64,000 nt of DNA from contig QNQO01000683.1 of the NCBI GenBank assembly GCA_003290165.1, forward strand, positions 526,572-590,571. The letters are read 5' to 3'. A program made the position numbers and the translations under genes. This DNA comes from Berberis thunbergii (lineage: Eukaryota > Streptophyta > Magnoliopsida > Ranunculales > Berberidaceae). Shown here in pieces: positions 24,577 to 36,434 of this stretch. The notes under the pieces were generated by a model. It ran no database searches, was not told the origin of the DNA, and saw only the letters and a list, made by a program, of their open reading frames with translations. Position 1 is the stretch's first letter. Each line of letters opens with the position of its first letter.

Positions 24577-24888
24577 AAATTGTTTTGATAACATATAAAA
24601 TCTTATGTATATGAGGATAAAATTTCAATTTCTTCGGGAGGGTTGAGTCGTCTACCTCGAAGACGCCACAACTGTTTTTTCCCCCAAAATAAAATTAATA
24701 CTCTATTTCTTTATATACATTTTTAATATTTATCTTTACATTGAATTAGAAGTAATTTCTATGCTGTTATATTTAAAATTTTAAATTATAAGTCATAATG
24801 AAAAAAAAAAAAAAAAAAACTCGCCTAAGCCTTTAAGAATTAGTCCCCTGCACGCCGCTCATCTACTGCCTACCAATTTTTTTGAACC

Positions 24889-26520
24889 TTGGTTTCATTC
24901 ACTTATCTTAGTACAATTCCCATTCTACTCAATGGAACACATGTAGGGGAGTTAAACTTGGAGGGGTATGCTTCACAGGAAGGGAGAGATTGCGTGTTCC
25001 ATCGCAGAGTTAGTGCCACAGAATTGAAAGAAGCTTTAAAAAGAATGAAGACAAGGAAGGCCGTTGGACCGGATGATATACCAATTGAAGCATGGAAATG
25101 TCTGGGAGAAGTTGGGATTCAATGGCTAACTAAGCTCTTTAATAGGATTCTGGAAACTAGAAAAATGCCAGATTCATGGAGGCATAGCATTGTGGTACCA
25201 ATTTATAAGAACAAAGGGGATATCTAGAATTTCTCGAACTATAGAAGGATAAAACTTATGAGTCATACGATGAAACTTTGGGAGAGGGTTATAGAACAAA
25301 GACTTAGGAGTTTAACCACGATTTCAGAGAATCAATTTGGATTTATGCCAGGTAGGTCTACTACGGAGGTCATCTTCCTGCTTAGGCAAACTGTAGAAAA
25401 ATATCGAGAGGCACGTAAGAGTTTGCATATGATTTTTATTGATCTGGAGAAAACATATGATAGGGTCCCCAGGAAGTTAATTTGGTGGGTGCTTGAAAGG
25501 AATAAAGTGTCTCAATGTTATGTCGATATCATTAAGGATATGTACGAAGGGGCTGTAACAAGTGTTTGCTCAGTAGGTGGGATGTCTAGTGAATTTCCAG
25601 TGACAGTAGGACTACATCAAGGGTCGGCGTTAAGTCCATATCTCTTTGCTTTGGTCATGGATGAGTTGACGAGACATCTGCAAGAAGATGTACCTTGGTG
25701 CATGTTATTTGCAGATGATATTGTCTTGATGGATGAGACTAGTGCAGGTTTAGGTCAGAAACTAGTTAAGTGGCAGGAGGCTTTAGAGAGTAAAGGTTTT
25801 AGAATTAGCCGTTCGAAGACGGAGTATCTAGTGTGCAACTTTGGGTGTGAACCAAGAGGGAGAAGTAATGCAATTGAGATCGAAGGTGTCGAGGTCCCGG
25901 AGTGTGAGGCTTTTCGATACCTAGGGTCTGTAATTCAAAAGAATGAGACTATTGGAGCAGATGTAGACCACATGATTAAAGCTGGTTGGTTGAAATGGCG
26001 AATGACGACAGGAGTATTGTACGATAGAAGGATGCTTGCAAGGCTAAAAGGGGAATACTGCAAGACCATTATTCGACCAGCCATGCTATACGGTTCAGAA
26101 TGTTGGGCTACTACGGAACAACATACGCATAGGATGGCAGTAGCAGAAATGCGTATGTTAAGGTGGATGTGTGGTAAAATTGGTAAAGATAAAATTAGAA
26201 ATGAAAGAATTAGGAGATATTTAGGTGTAGCGTCCATAGAGGAAAAAATTAGAGAAAGACGTTTAACTTGGTTTGGTCATGTGTGGAGGAGGTCAAGCAC
26301 GTCGTCAATTAGGAAATGTTTAGATTGGCAAGTTAATGGAGGGTGTAGACGGAGGGGACGACCGTTGAAAACTTGGATGAAGACGGTGAATGACGATATC
26401 ATTGAGCTTGGATTAGGTGAGGAAATGTGGGAAGATCACATTGCTTGGAGAATCAAAATTCATGTAACCGACCCGAAAATCTCAAGAATGGGCTTTGATG
26501 ATGATAATGATGATGACTTC
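24889..26520 (+). pseudogene. RTE-clade LINE, 5'-truncated, with reverse transcriptase
   Basis: The endonuclease region is missing; similarity begins just before the reverse transcriptase. Landmarks are KRMKTRKAVGPDDIPIEAWK, MPDSWRHSIVVPIYKNKGD, ENQFGFMPGRSTTE, FIDLEKTYDRVPR, GLHQGSALSPYLFALVMDEL, the catalytic FADD (WCMLFADDIVL), and a C-terminal MRMLRWMCG...RRLTWFGHVWRR region. This order and wording is typical of plant RTE elements, as is the GATGATGAT-type 3' tail at 26497-26518. A TAG at 25225-25227 (GDI-stop-NFSNYR) splits the ORF, so it is inactive. The second part is open for 444 codons, implying a fairly recent insertion. The element sits about 1.3 kb upstream of the OSCA start codon. 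Confidence 0.9.
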
Positions 26521-27831
26521 TTTTATATTTTTAATCATTTCTTTTTAAAACTCAATCACAAAATATCAGTTATAGAAGAAGTAGAAATGTAAAGAACCTC
26601 AACCCCCTGACAAAAAAAATAGCTGACAACCATGGCTCTCAAAAAGTGGAGGATATCTCAAAGTCAAAACTTATAACCAGGCGAGAAAAGATAATTACTT
26701 AACTAGGATCATACTAACAAAACAAAAATCAAATAAACCCCCAAAACCCAACATAAATATACTATTTATAGGGGCTCATGGGCTGGGCCTAAAGAGCGTA
26801 CACTTTTTATAAACTACCTATCTTTTTACGTGGAAGTCGGTATTTGAAGTTGAAGCTAATCCAAATTGCGGTTAATTATCTGCTGATTCATCCACGTGGC
26901 CATCGCGAAGTCTCCATTCAAAAATATCGGCAAATCCAACTGCACCACGTCGCATTCCGAATCTCTCGCACTCTCTCTTTCGCTTATTTCGAACAGCAAC
27001 GATGGTGGGTACCTTTTCGTCACTCTGTCGACAAGAAAAAAAGAGGCAACACTCCACATCCAGCGTTTTATTTATTCTCGATTTCTATTTCCGAACTCTA
27101 ATTAAACTTGATAGCATTTACACTTTGTGAACAAGTTTCATCGAACATCTTTTTTTTTATTTTCTTTTATCTTCGAAAATACTTTGATCGATTCTTGTTC
27201 TGCATTCTCTCGTCTTCTTTAATCTGACGGTAACTTTACTTTTCTTTATCCTTTTTTGAAACCATTAGTAGTTTATGATCTATTGTATAGTGCTTTTTGT
27301 GCTTGATGTTTAGTGTTGGATAGTTGAATTTATGAAGTGATTCATGACTTTGTTTTGAATTTCATAAAACTTTAGGGTTTTTTTATCGATTCGTTTGTGT
27401 AATTTGCGCTATTTGAAGTCGAAAGCAAAGTTGAAAATCATACTGAATCTTCAATCGTGCTAAATCTTGAATCAAATTTCATTAACGTCTTATTGAATTT
27501 TGATTTCTAGTATCAGTAGATTGTTCTTTGGAATTGTCTCAGTCTTGAAGATACTTTCCTCTTTATTTATTTATTAGATTGTTTTGTCTTAATTTGAAGT
27601 AATGTCAATTCTTGATTAGATGCTTAGTTTTAATATTACATCATATAATTATATTCCAGTTTTTGTCACTTTGGAAATTTATTTGATTATATGCTTAATT
27701 TTATTTTCTTGCATTCACTTAATTTAGTAGGCTAGTTATATTTATTTGTTTTGTGTTTTTTGATTGCAGAAGAGTGGTGTAATTTGGGCTTATAATAGAG
27801 TGTAAAGATTGTCAGTTTGTAACGGGCAAAG
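26521..27831 (+). other. Upstream region and likely 5' UTR of the OSCA gene
   Basis: No coding sequence was recognised. A CT-rich stretch with pyrimidine repeats at about 26955-27000 could be close to the transcription start. The TTTTGATTGCAG at about 27758-27769 would be a good acceptor for a 5' UTR intron ending just before the ATG at 27832. This is inference; no transcript evidence is available. Confidence 0.4.
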
Positions 27832-30800
27832 ATGAATGTGTCTGCGCTGTTAACGTCTGCCGGCATTAATATAGGCCTATGTGTGGTGCTCTTTTCACTA
27901 TATTCTGTTTTGAGGAAACAACCAGGAAATGTCAGTGTCTACTTTGCCAGAAAGCTTACTGAATACCAAATTCATGCCAACCCGCTTTCCTTTGATAGAT
28001 TCGTTCCATCGCCAAGTTGGATAGCTGAGGCTTGGACAACTACAGAAGAAGAATTCTTGAAATCGGAGGTTTGGATGCCGTAGTCTTCCTCAAAATGCTC
28101 ATTTTTTGGTGAGAAGAAACAATTTACTGGTTAAATTGAATATTTGTCTAGAAATTTGTTTGTTACTCACTTTTGGTTATTATTCAAAAAGTCTCACTTC
28201 TTAACATCTCTCACTGGAGATAGTATATGGATCGTCATATTAGATTCTTTTGGCACTAGGCAAGCAAGGGTTTTGGGGAACACACCCTATTCACTAGAAG
28301 AATAGGAGCATTACGGAGGTTGCCACTTTACCAAGAGGCAGCCAAACATGGAATAACTACTTCACGTAACACCTAGCAAAAGGAACGTTTAATACAATAC
28401 TGACGTACAAAGACTTGCATCGTGGCAAAGTTGTTTGGAAGTTTGATCAACTTTGTGCATGTTTTGTCTAGCGTGCAAAATTTTAACTTATTTAGTGTAC
28501 TCTTTTTTGAATTCTTGATTTCTTAGTAATTTGATTTACGTTGTTTGTCTAACACACTGGAACAGCCGTTGTTTGTCTAACACACTGGAACAGCTATGGG
28601 AATTCATATTCTATTGTTTGTTAACCAGTGGAAAATCCATTGGAAGAATGAACGACTTGGCTATTTGCATCATGTAACCCAAAGAATTTCTTCTGCTTAG
28701 ATTTCAAAGATGAATCATGTACTCTCTTATACAGTTGCCTCCATTATAACACCATCATTTGGTCTAAATTGTATGGAGAAGAATAATTTCTCAATGAGCA
28801 TGTACAATAAAACAAAGTGTATGTAAACTGCCTTTTCCCCCAAATTCAATTAGTATTTAGAATGTAGATATCCTTGAAAAAATTTATATTACGGTTTTTG
28901 TTAGTGTAAATTGTCTATCAAAATTTGGCGGTGAAATGGCCTCACTTTGATAATTCTATTTATATCCTCCATTTCAAGTGTCAAGCGTGTATTTGGTAAT
29001 GATTCTAGAGCTTTTGCTTAGCAATTATTAGTCCAATACACCAGGTTTATTGTTTTAAGTGATCCCTTTCCACACCTTCACACGATTAGTTTGCATTATT
29101 TCTGACCACCATTGTTTGTCCAGTTCTTACTGAAATAGTCTAACATTTAATCTCATGCAGTATTCGGATATTCTCCATTGCTGCTGTCATCTGCACATTT
29201 TCGGTGCTGCCTCTCAACTATTTTGGACAAGATATGATTCACAAGCAAATACCTTTGGAGTCGCTGAATGTTTTCACTATTGCGAATGTTGAGGAAAAAT
29301 CAAAATGGTACGATTCTGAATTTTTTTGACAGACTCGGCATCAAATCAAAGAAACGTAATTTAGTTTTTTAGTTCTTATATTCAATTAGAATTTTCTACA
29401 ATTTGATTCCTTTTGCAGTATTAAAGTTTCCTGGTAACAACCAGCTGGATTATATGGCTCTGAGTCCCAACCATATGCATCAATTTGACCTTCTAACAAA
29501 GATGAACCAATTTTTTGTTCTTTTTTCTAAAAGCAGTAACAATTTATTGAGTGGTTGTTTAACCCAACCAATCTAACTTTTAGCTCCTTCAGAACATTGT
29601 GACAGAAATATCCATGGTTCCACAAATAGTGAGTGGAAAGCTAGAACAAGTTAGTTACTAGAAATACCAAAGGGTCTTGGCAAAGAGTACGGAAATAAGG
29701 AAATTGGTGGGTTACTATTTAAAGAACCCAACATTCCATCACATGACAATATCGGAATTAAAAGCAACACTAAATACATTTTTTTATCTTCACCAATCCA
29801 ACTTTTTGCAAGAGTCACAGCTTGCTTGCCATCCATGCTAAGAAATGATGTTCTGAAATATTGTATTGTGCATGTCCCTTCCCGACTAAACGTGTCTTGA
29901 TTACAGTAAGCCTGTCATGAGTCAAATTGTATTAGTTTTACACGTAAGAACAAATATGTTGAAAGATGACCGATGCCTTGTATTTTCTCTATTTCACCTT
30001 CTCAAGAAATGATGTTGGCACTCCAATTTATATCCTCATTCCCTTATTGGGGGTTTTATTTTGTATTGGCACCATAGTTTCCTTGATTGAAGATTTTCAC
30101 TTTTCGAAACTCTGTGTTTGTTTGTAACTTTATGTCTATATCAGTTTCATTTACTCATATTTCTTTTGCAGGCTTTGGGTCCATTGTCTTGCATTATACA
30201 TAATATCCATATCAGCTTGCATTCTTTTGTACTTTGTAAGAACAAAACTCTCCTAACTGATATTCTTTTTTTAATTTCCATTTCTATATGAAGATTATCA
30301 ATGACATCTATGTTGAATTAGGAATACAAGAGCATTGCTAAGATGAGACTAGCACACATCATGAAATCTCCTCCCAAGCCAAGTCATTTTTTCAGTTCTT
30401 GTTCGTTCCATCCCTTGGTCTCCAGAAGAATCATACAGTGAGTCGTTAGAGAAGTTCTTCAACAAATATCATGCAGCAACCTACTTATCTCACCAAATGG
30501 TTTATCACTCAGGAACTATACAGAAAATAATGGTATGAGACAATTTAATTGGATATATCTTTGTTTTCATTTATTTATTCATATAATATACATAAACATA
30601 TTGGTTTTTTTTCTTTTGTGTCTGCTCATTCAATTGGATATTAGGCAGTTAAGAAATTTGTCTATATTATTAACACAGCTTAGTTTGGCCATTGTCTCTT
30701 TCTAGAGTGATGCACATAAGATCTATAAGAAGCTTCAACCGTTAAAACCCCCCTTCTTTTCAGCAATGCTATGAACCATGTATAGTAAGATGTAATCTGT

Positions 30801-33800
30801 GTGGAAGCACAACAAATTCTTTCAAGAGACTTGTTAGTGACCCTGAGCCTGCTGCAGAGAAACCAACTGTTGGTCGTGTGGATACAGACACAAAAGAGAA
30901 GGTTATTCCCTATCCATTTCTTTATGTTGAACCAGGTTCTTCCACGGCTGTTTATTTATACATGTTAGTTCATGAATATTAACTTCTCTTATTCAATTTA
31001 AAATTTTCCATATTCGTTTCCTGTAAGCAATTCTCCTTGCTGAGTATTACTGTATTTAAATTGCTCACCTAGGACACTTTGCTTCCATAATGTCAACATG
31101 CTTCAGTTTTGTCATTGTTTGATAGAAACCAATGATAGCATCACATAGTGCCTTCAGCCCTTTTTTTATTTGAATTATAGTTACTGTCTTACCGCTTTGG
31201 CAATTAACGTAGCAGAAGCATGAAGTATATCACAAACCAAGAAAAATCTGAGGTGTAAATTGAAGAGAAAAAGAAGAAAGAATAGAATGACAGGAATAAA
31301 ACATTGTGACAAGAACATCAATATGTGGTGTCCAATATGGATATAAAAGGAATTTATTTTTAATTTCTTCCAGGCTGATGTATTGTGACAAACATCAATA
31401 TGATTTAATGTGCAGAAGCTTATTTTTAAATTAATATTTTATTTATTTCATTATTTATATATTTTTTATGTTGTGTGTGCACAAGAGTCTTGAGCTTGAC
31501 TGCTGAACATAAGCCTCTTGTGGATGTGGTTATGATTAAGCATACCTAGGATCTATCCCAGGGATATGCATTCTGAGCCTTGTTATTCATCTAGTTTTGG
31601 TTCTATGAGCAATAAGGTGTTGGGCATCCCTATCTCACTCTAATAGTCTAATGTTTTGTTAATTATCACTGGTTTGGTCCTTGACAATGTTTCTCTAAAC
31701 TGCAGGAATGTGCTGCTGCATTTGTTTCTTCAAGACACGTTATGCAGCTGTTGTGGCTTCTCAGGTTCGTCAAACATCACATCCTATGTTGTGGGTCACG
31801 GAGTTGGCGCCAGAACCAAATGATGTTCATTGGTCAAACCTTTGGATCCCATATAGGCAACTCTGGATCCGAAAGATCGGGACCCTTCTAGGTTCAATTG
31901 TTTTGATGTTTCTGTTTCTTATACCAGTCACATTCGTACAAGGTCTGTCTCAACTTCAAAGTCTACAGAAGATGTTCCCATTTCTGAAAGGAATTTTGAA
32001 GACGTAAGTGAACCTTTTTTTTTTTTTAATGAAAATGAACCTTTTATTTTTATTAGATCAAAATATGTATGAATATTTTTTTATGGTAATTGAATGAAAA
32101 CAACTGAAGTTAAATAAAAAACTCTCAGGTGGTTTCAAATTGAAGATTTATGGTGGCTACATAACTTTATTATAACAACTTAGGCTTGTTAAGCAAGCCA
32201 TTATTGCCTTAATCAAGAAACTTTAACCCTAATTACTATGGAGAGCTTACAAGCCTGACCAAAAATTTAAATAAATAACAAAATCAAAAGTACTCAAAAG
32301 CCCAGCCGACTCTTAATCCCATCAAGTTTTAACCATGCTTAAAACATCTGTGAGTATTTTTTATTTCAATCATCAGTGGAATATTGTAATACTTCTATAA
32401 AACACATTGTAGGTGGGTGAGGTATTTCAATACACTTGGAGTCAGGATTTGGGCCGATTTTTGTTAAGATGATCACCTTGAAGATCATTCTCACCAAAAT
32501 TTGCTTCACTCGGACATTATTACAAATGTTTGGTTGAAAATGAATGGCGAAAAATGGGTAATCTTCCACTTTGATATTTTATCGTTTGATGGGGATAGAA
32601 TGTTGAAATGAGCGGAACTTTCGTGGGAACAGTATGTGGAGATCAACCACACAAAAAATTGGCATTATGCTCGATTCGTCCCCACGAAAGTGTGGAAACA
32701 TAAACCTGCCTGCACTATATGTATTCACAAACAATGTGATTCCTATTTAAAATACACTAAAAATCTGTTGGTACGCATATCCTTCATGACATTTGCCTTC
32801 TGCTTAGAGCCCAAAACTCAGAAATTTCCACACCGCGCCGGGGGTATGATATTCTTTCAAAATTTTCAGGGTAGATAAATATGAAATTTTCAATATTTTG
32901 AACACTGGTGCCAGTCCAACTGTTTCTTTCTCCTTCTTCTGTTTGAGAATATTAAGCACCCTTCTTTTTCCCCCATCATAGCTAGAATTTATAATCTGTT
33001 AACATTTAACGTGAGCATCCGAGTATTTCGCATCAAGTCACGGACCAGAGCACTTGAGTGTCACTCGAGATGTCTTTCATCAGTACTCTGCCTGTGTATG
33101 TGAAACCGTAATGTGTTTAATCCTAGAACTAAGGGCTGATACCATAGCAATAAATTTAGAGGGAATATCTCCTAATGTCTGCATATTGTGGGAATAGTAC
33201 CATCCATGTCATATTTGCAAAGTTGTGTGAGACACCGGGCGTCTTGGCTTTTGACTGCATTTACAAGTGTTTCCTCTAATCTGCAATGGGTCTGTTACTA
33301 ACTTGGCACATCTTTGTGCAGGAAATATATGAGTCAACTGGTGACGGGTTACTTACCAAGTCTAGTCTTGTTGTTATTTCTAGTAGCCATTCCTCCAATT
33401 ATGATGCTATTTTCAACAATTGAAGGAGCCGTCTCCCGCAGTGGCAGGAAAAAAAGTGCTTGCGTGAAAGTTTTGTATTTCACTATCTGGAATGTTTTCT
33501 TTGTTAATGTTTTATCTGGATCTGTCATCAGTCAGCTACAACTCATCTTTACTTTCAGAAATATTCCTTCTCTTCTAGCAGAAGCAATACCAAAGCAGGT
33601 GATTGTTGCCCTTGATCTTTTGGTATTGGTATTGGTATTTTATATCTGTCTTTTGCTTCCTCCTGTTATACTTTCAGCAAGTGGTTTATTTCATCAAACT
33701 GGGTATTGTGGTTCAACCCATTACTTTATATTTAAACATTACTCGTAGCTTCTAAAATGTTTAAAACTAATTTTTAAAGCAAACTTCTCCCACCAATTAA

Positions 33801-35672
33801 TGCACATGGAGAAGGTTCTAATAGGTGATACCAGAGATTAAGGGTGTGTTTGGTTGGATGAAATCCTATTCTGTGGGAATTCACGAGGGAACCCGTACAT
33901 TAAAGGCTAAATTGTGGTAGCACTCATCATCCATTATTGGATTTTGTGATCAATGGTGGGAATGAAAGTCTCATATTCTCGTTCAGGACAAAAGGGTGTT
34001 TAGGCACAATAGGCAAACATGGGTCTCATATAAGTTCTGCAAATGACTATGAGGTTCATAAATTTGTATGAGCAATGAAGTAAGACATGAGGATTTTCTC
34101 ATGAAAGTTTTTTCTAATGCTACTAAACTTAGCCTTACTCAATGAATTGTTATGCGCATACTACTACAATCTTGCAATGGATATTCTTGGAGAGATTTCA
34201 CAAAACCTTTTTACTTGATGTGAATTGTTTCAATCACTGGCTTGAAAGTTGGTGACTGATAGAGAATAAAATTGCTCCAATACGGAAGATTTAATTATTT
34301 CATTTTACCATCAATGGTGGAAGCTTCTTCATTTCATTGGAAATATATTTGATGCGAAAATGAGACTCGCATATTATGTATTGTCTGATTTATGTGGCTT
34401 TCAATGGTTGCAGGGAACTTTCTTCATTTCTTACGTTTTGACGTCAGGTTGGGCAGGGTTGGCAATTGAAATTATGCAAATTTGTCCTTTACTGTTCAAC
34501 CGGGGTTATAGATTTGCTTGCTGGACTAAGGAAGTTCCATCCAGTTTTGCATTATCTTTTCCGTACCACACAGAAATGCCTAGAGTTCTGCTGTTTGGAC
34601 TGCTGGGCTTCGCTTGTTCAATCTTGGCACCATTGATACTGCCGTTTTTGTTGATCTATTTCTTCCTGTGTTACATCGTCTACCGTAATCAGGTGAATGT
34701 TTCTTCTGGGTTCTTACACTTTGTTTTATAATACATCATTCTCATTTTTGGGAGCAAGACTTGTGTTGATTATTCTGCACGCGCTAGATTTGTTTGGCTC
34801 CCTCCCCAACATCTTGGGTTCTATACCCACCGGCAGCATGCTTGCCTTTAAAATATAAAAATAAAAAACATCTCCAGGCTTGTATGCTGTGCTATTTTCT
34901 TTTCTTTTCATTCCAAATTGATATCCTTCTGTCCATTGCGATAGAAAAATCCCTTGTTATTTCAGTGACATTTTGTTTTTTTTCCCTTTCTGCCAGGGAC
35001 TCCAATATCTTCCTTATTTTTTTCTTTTCTTTGTACAGTTTGTTGTGAATGCCATCGGATGTTTTCTAATGATGCAATATGTTTGCAGTTTCTTAATGTT
35101 TATATTACCAGATATGAAAGCGGTGGACAATTCTGGCCTATTGTCCATAACACAACGATCTTTTCCTTGGTGCTAACACAAATAATAGCTCTTGGAGTTT
35201 TTGGATTGAAGCAATCATCAGTGGCAGCAGGTTTCACTATTCCTTTGGTGATATTAACTCTCCTCTTCAACGAGTACTGTAGACAGCGGTTTCATCCTAT
35301 TTTTAAGAATTTCTCCACAGAGGTACAAGAGAGTTTATATCTTCTTCCCACAGGTATTCACATGCTTACCACTAACTTTGTTGCAATTATCTGCAGGTTC
35401 TTATTGACTTGGACCATCGAGATGAACAATGTGAGCGGATGGAGGAGATTTATGAGAGTCTGCCTTCGGCGTATTGTCAACAGAGTGCATCAACTTCATC
35501 TGGAAACTCCCTAGCTAGTGCTTGCGATAGTGTTGGTGTTTCAGAGGAGATAAAACCAACATTGGGTCGTCCATCCCTTTCATTTGCCCCTCCCTTTCCT
35601 GGATTTCGACGAGCAATTACTTGGCTGTCTATGTTGATGACATTTCCAGAGAGGAAGCCACCTAGGTCCTAG
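27832..35672 (+). CDS. OSCA2: OSCA/CSC1-like hyperosmolality-gated ion channel (RXW8-like); several single-base frameshifts
   Basis: OSCA/CSC1 proteins are mechanosensitive, osmolality-gated cation channels of plant membranes. Ten exons are visible: 27832-28108, 29161-29307, 30172-30235, 30322-30532, 30706-30901, 31706-32003, 33322-33598, 34414-34692, 35089-35322 and 35397-35672, with matching phases. The N-terminus (LLTSAGINIGLCVVLFSLYS) and exons 1-3 give the first membrane segments. Exons 4-6 give the PHM7-type cytosolic domain (LCGSTTNSF, APEPNDVHWSNLWIPYRQLW). Exons 6-10 give the RSN1_7TM pore region (LYFTIWNVFFVNVLSGSVI, YVLTSGWAGLAIEIMQ, FPYHTEMPR, ITRYESGGQFWP). Wording and exon order match Arabidopsis RXW8 (OSCA2 group) from memory. 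Four exon frames break by one base: 28063-28069 (one base short at G-rich TCGGAGG), T6 at 30387-30392, C6 at 30748-30753, and a short T run at 31724-31727. All other sequence is intact, which favours assembly errors over decay. Confidence 0.9.
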
Positions 35673-36434
35673 GTAAGCACACACACTATTCAGTAGTCTG
35701 GGCAGAGAAAATGCCACCGAGTAAGAATGCTAGCCCTAGATGTATATTACATCTATTGTTTGGCATTTATTCTCATGTATACCATAGCAATAGGAATTGA
35801 GAACATAGTTACGTTGAGGTTAGTTGGAGCAGTGTGATGTAATGTTTTTGTCCCTCCTTGTATAGAGAGAGCTTCATGGTAAAGCTCATTGTTGATGAAG
35901 GTGCTTTTAGTGTCCAAACACATTGTTGGTTTAACACTAGCTTGCGTTGTGAACTTGATTCCCGAAAGAAGGATCATGAAATGATATGAAAAATGTGTTC
36001 ATGTTTGATATCTACGCGCTCTCTCTGTTTTATTTTTTTACTAGAATTAAGAAAGGAATTGGGGAAGGGGAGATAAATAATGGGGAAAATTAAGAAGTGA
36101 TCATTCTGGGGGTTATGACACTTTTAGGAAGTTCCTTCTTCGTTGCCCAGTACACAGTAGGGGCTATCATCTTCCTACTCATCCTGCATTTGAAGGTTAT
36201 GGTTCTTCATCTAGCAAATAACAGAATCAAAGGTTACCTCTGGTTGATACGAAATTTTTTGGCGGAGCTCCACCAAGGCACAGGGCTTACCTATAATCCA
36301 GGCCTTGCAACGATAACTTGTGATATTATTATCAAAAACAGAAGTAGCTAGTGAAATAGAAAAGCACTTACATTATCAAAATTTTCTTAAATGTACAACA
36401 GACATCTTTATTCTTTGAAAGTTCTATTTTGTTA
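35673..36434. other. Tail-to-tail intergenic region between OSCA and the plastid-protein gene
   Basis: The two genes converge here and their 3' UTRs should fill most of this stretch. No element or further coding sequence was recognised. Confidence 0.5.

Noticed and set aside
25935..26237. Reverse ORF of 100 codons
   Set aside because: It is the antisense shadow of the RTE reverse transcriptase frame.
26856..27105. Several overlapping 60-85 codon ORFs on both strands before the OSCA gene
   Set aside because: They overlap each other in different frames in a pyrimidine-rich leader region and none has a recognisable domain.
33841..34400. GGGTGTGTTTGGTTGGATG-like start of a Tourist/PIF-type MITE in an OSCA intron
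   Set aside because: No matching inverted end or 3-bp duplication could be found, so only the common GTGTTTGGTT word supports it.
34760..34865. Possible SINE in an OSCA intron (GGGTTCTATACCC B-box-like word)
   Set aside because: There is no convincing A-box at the right distance, and the B-box-like word is a palindrome that can occur by chance.
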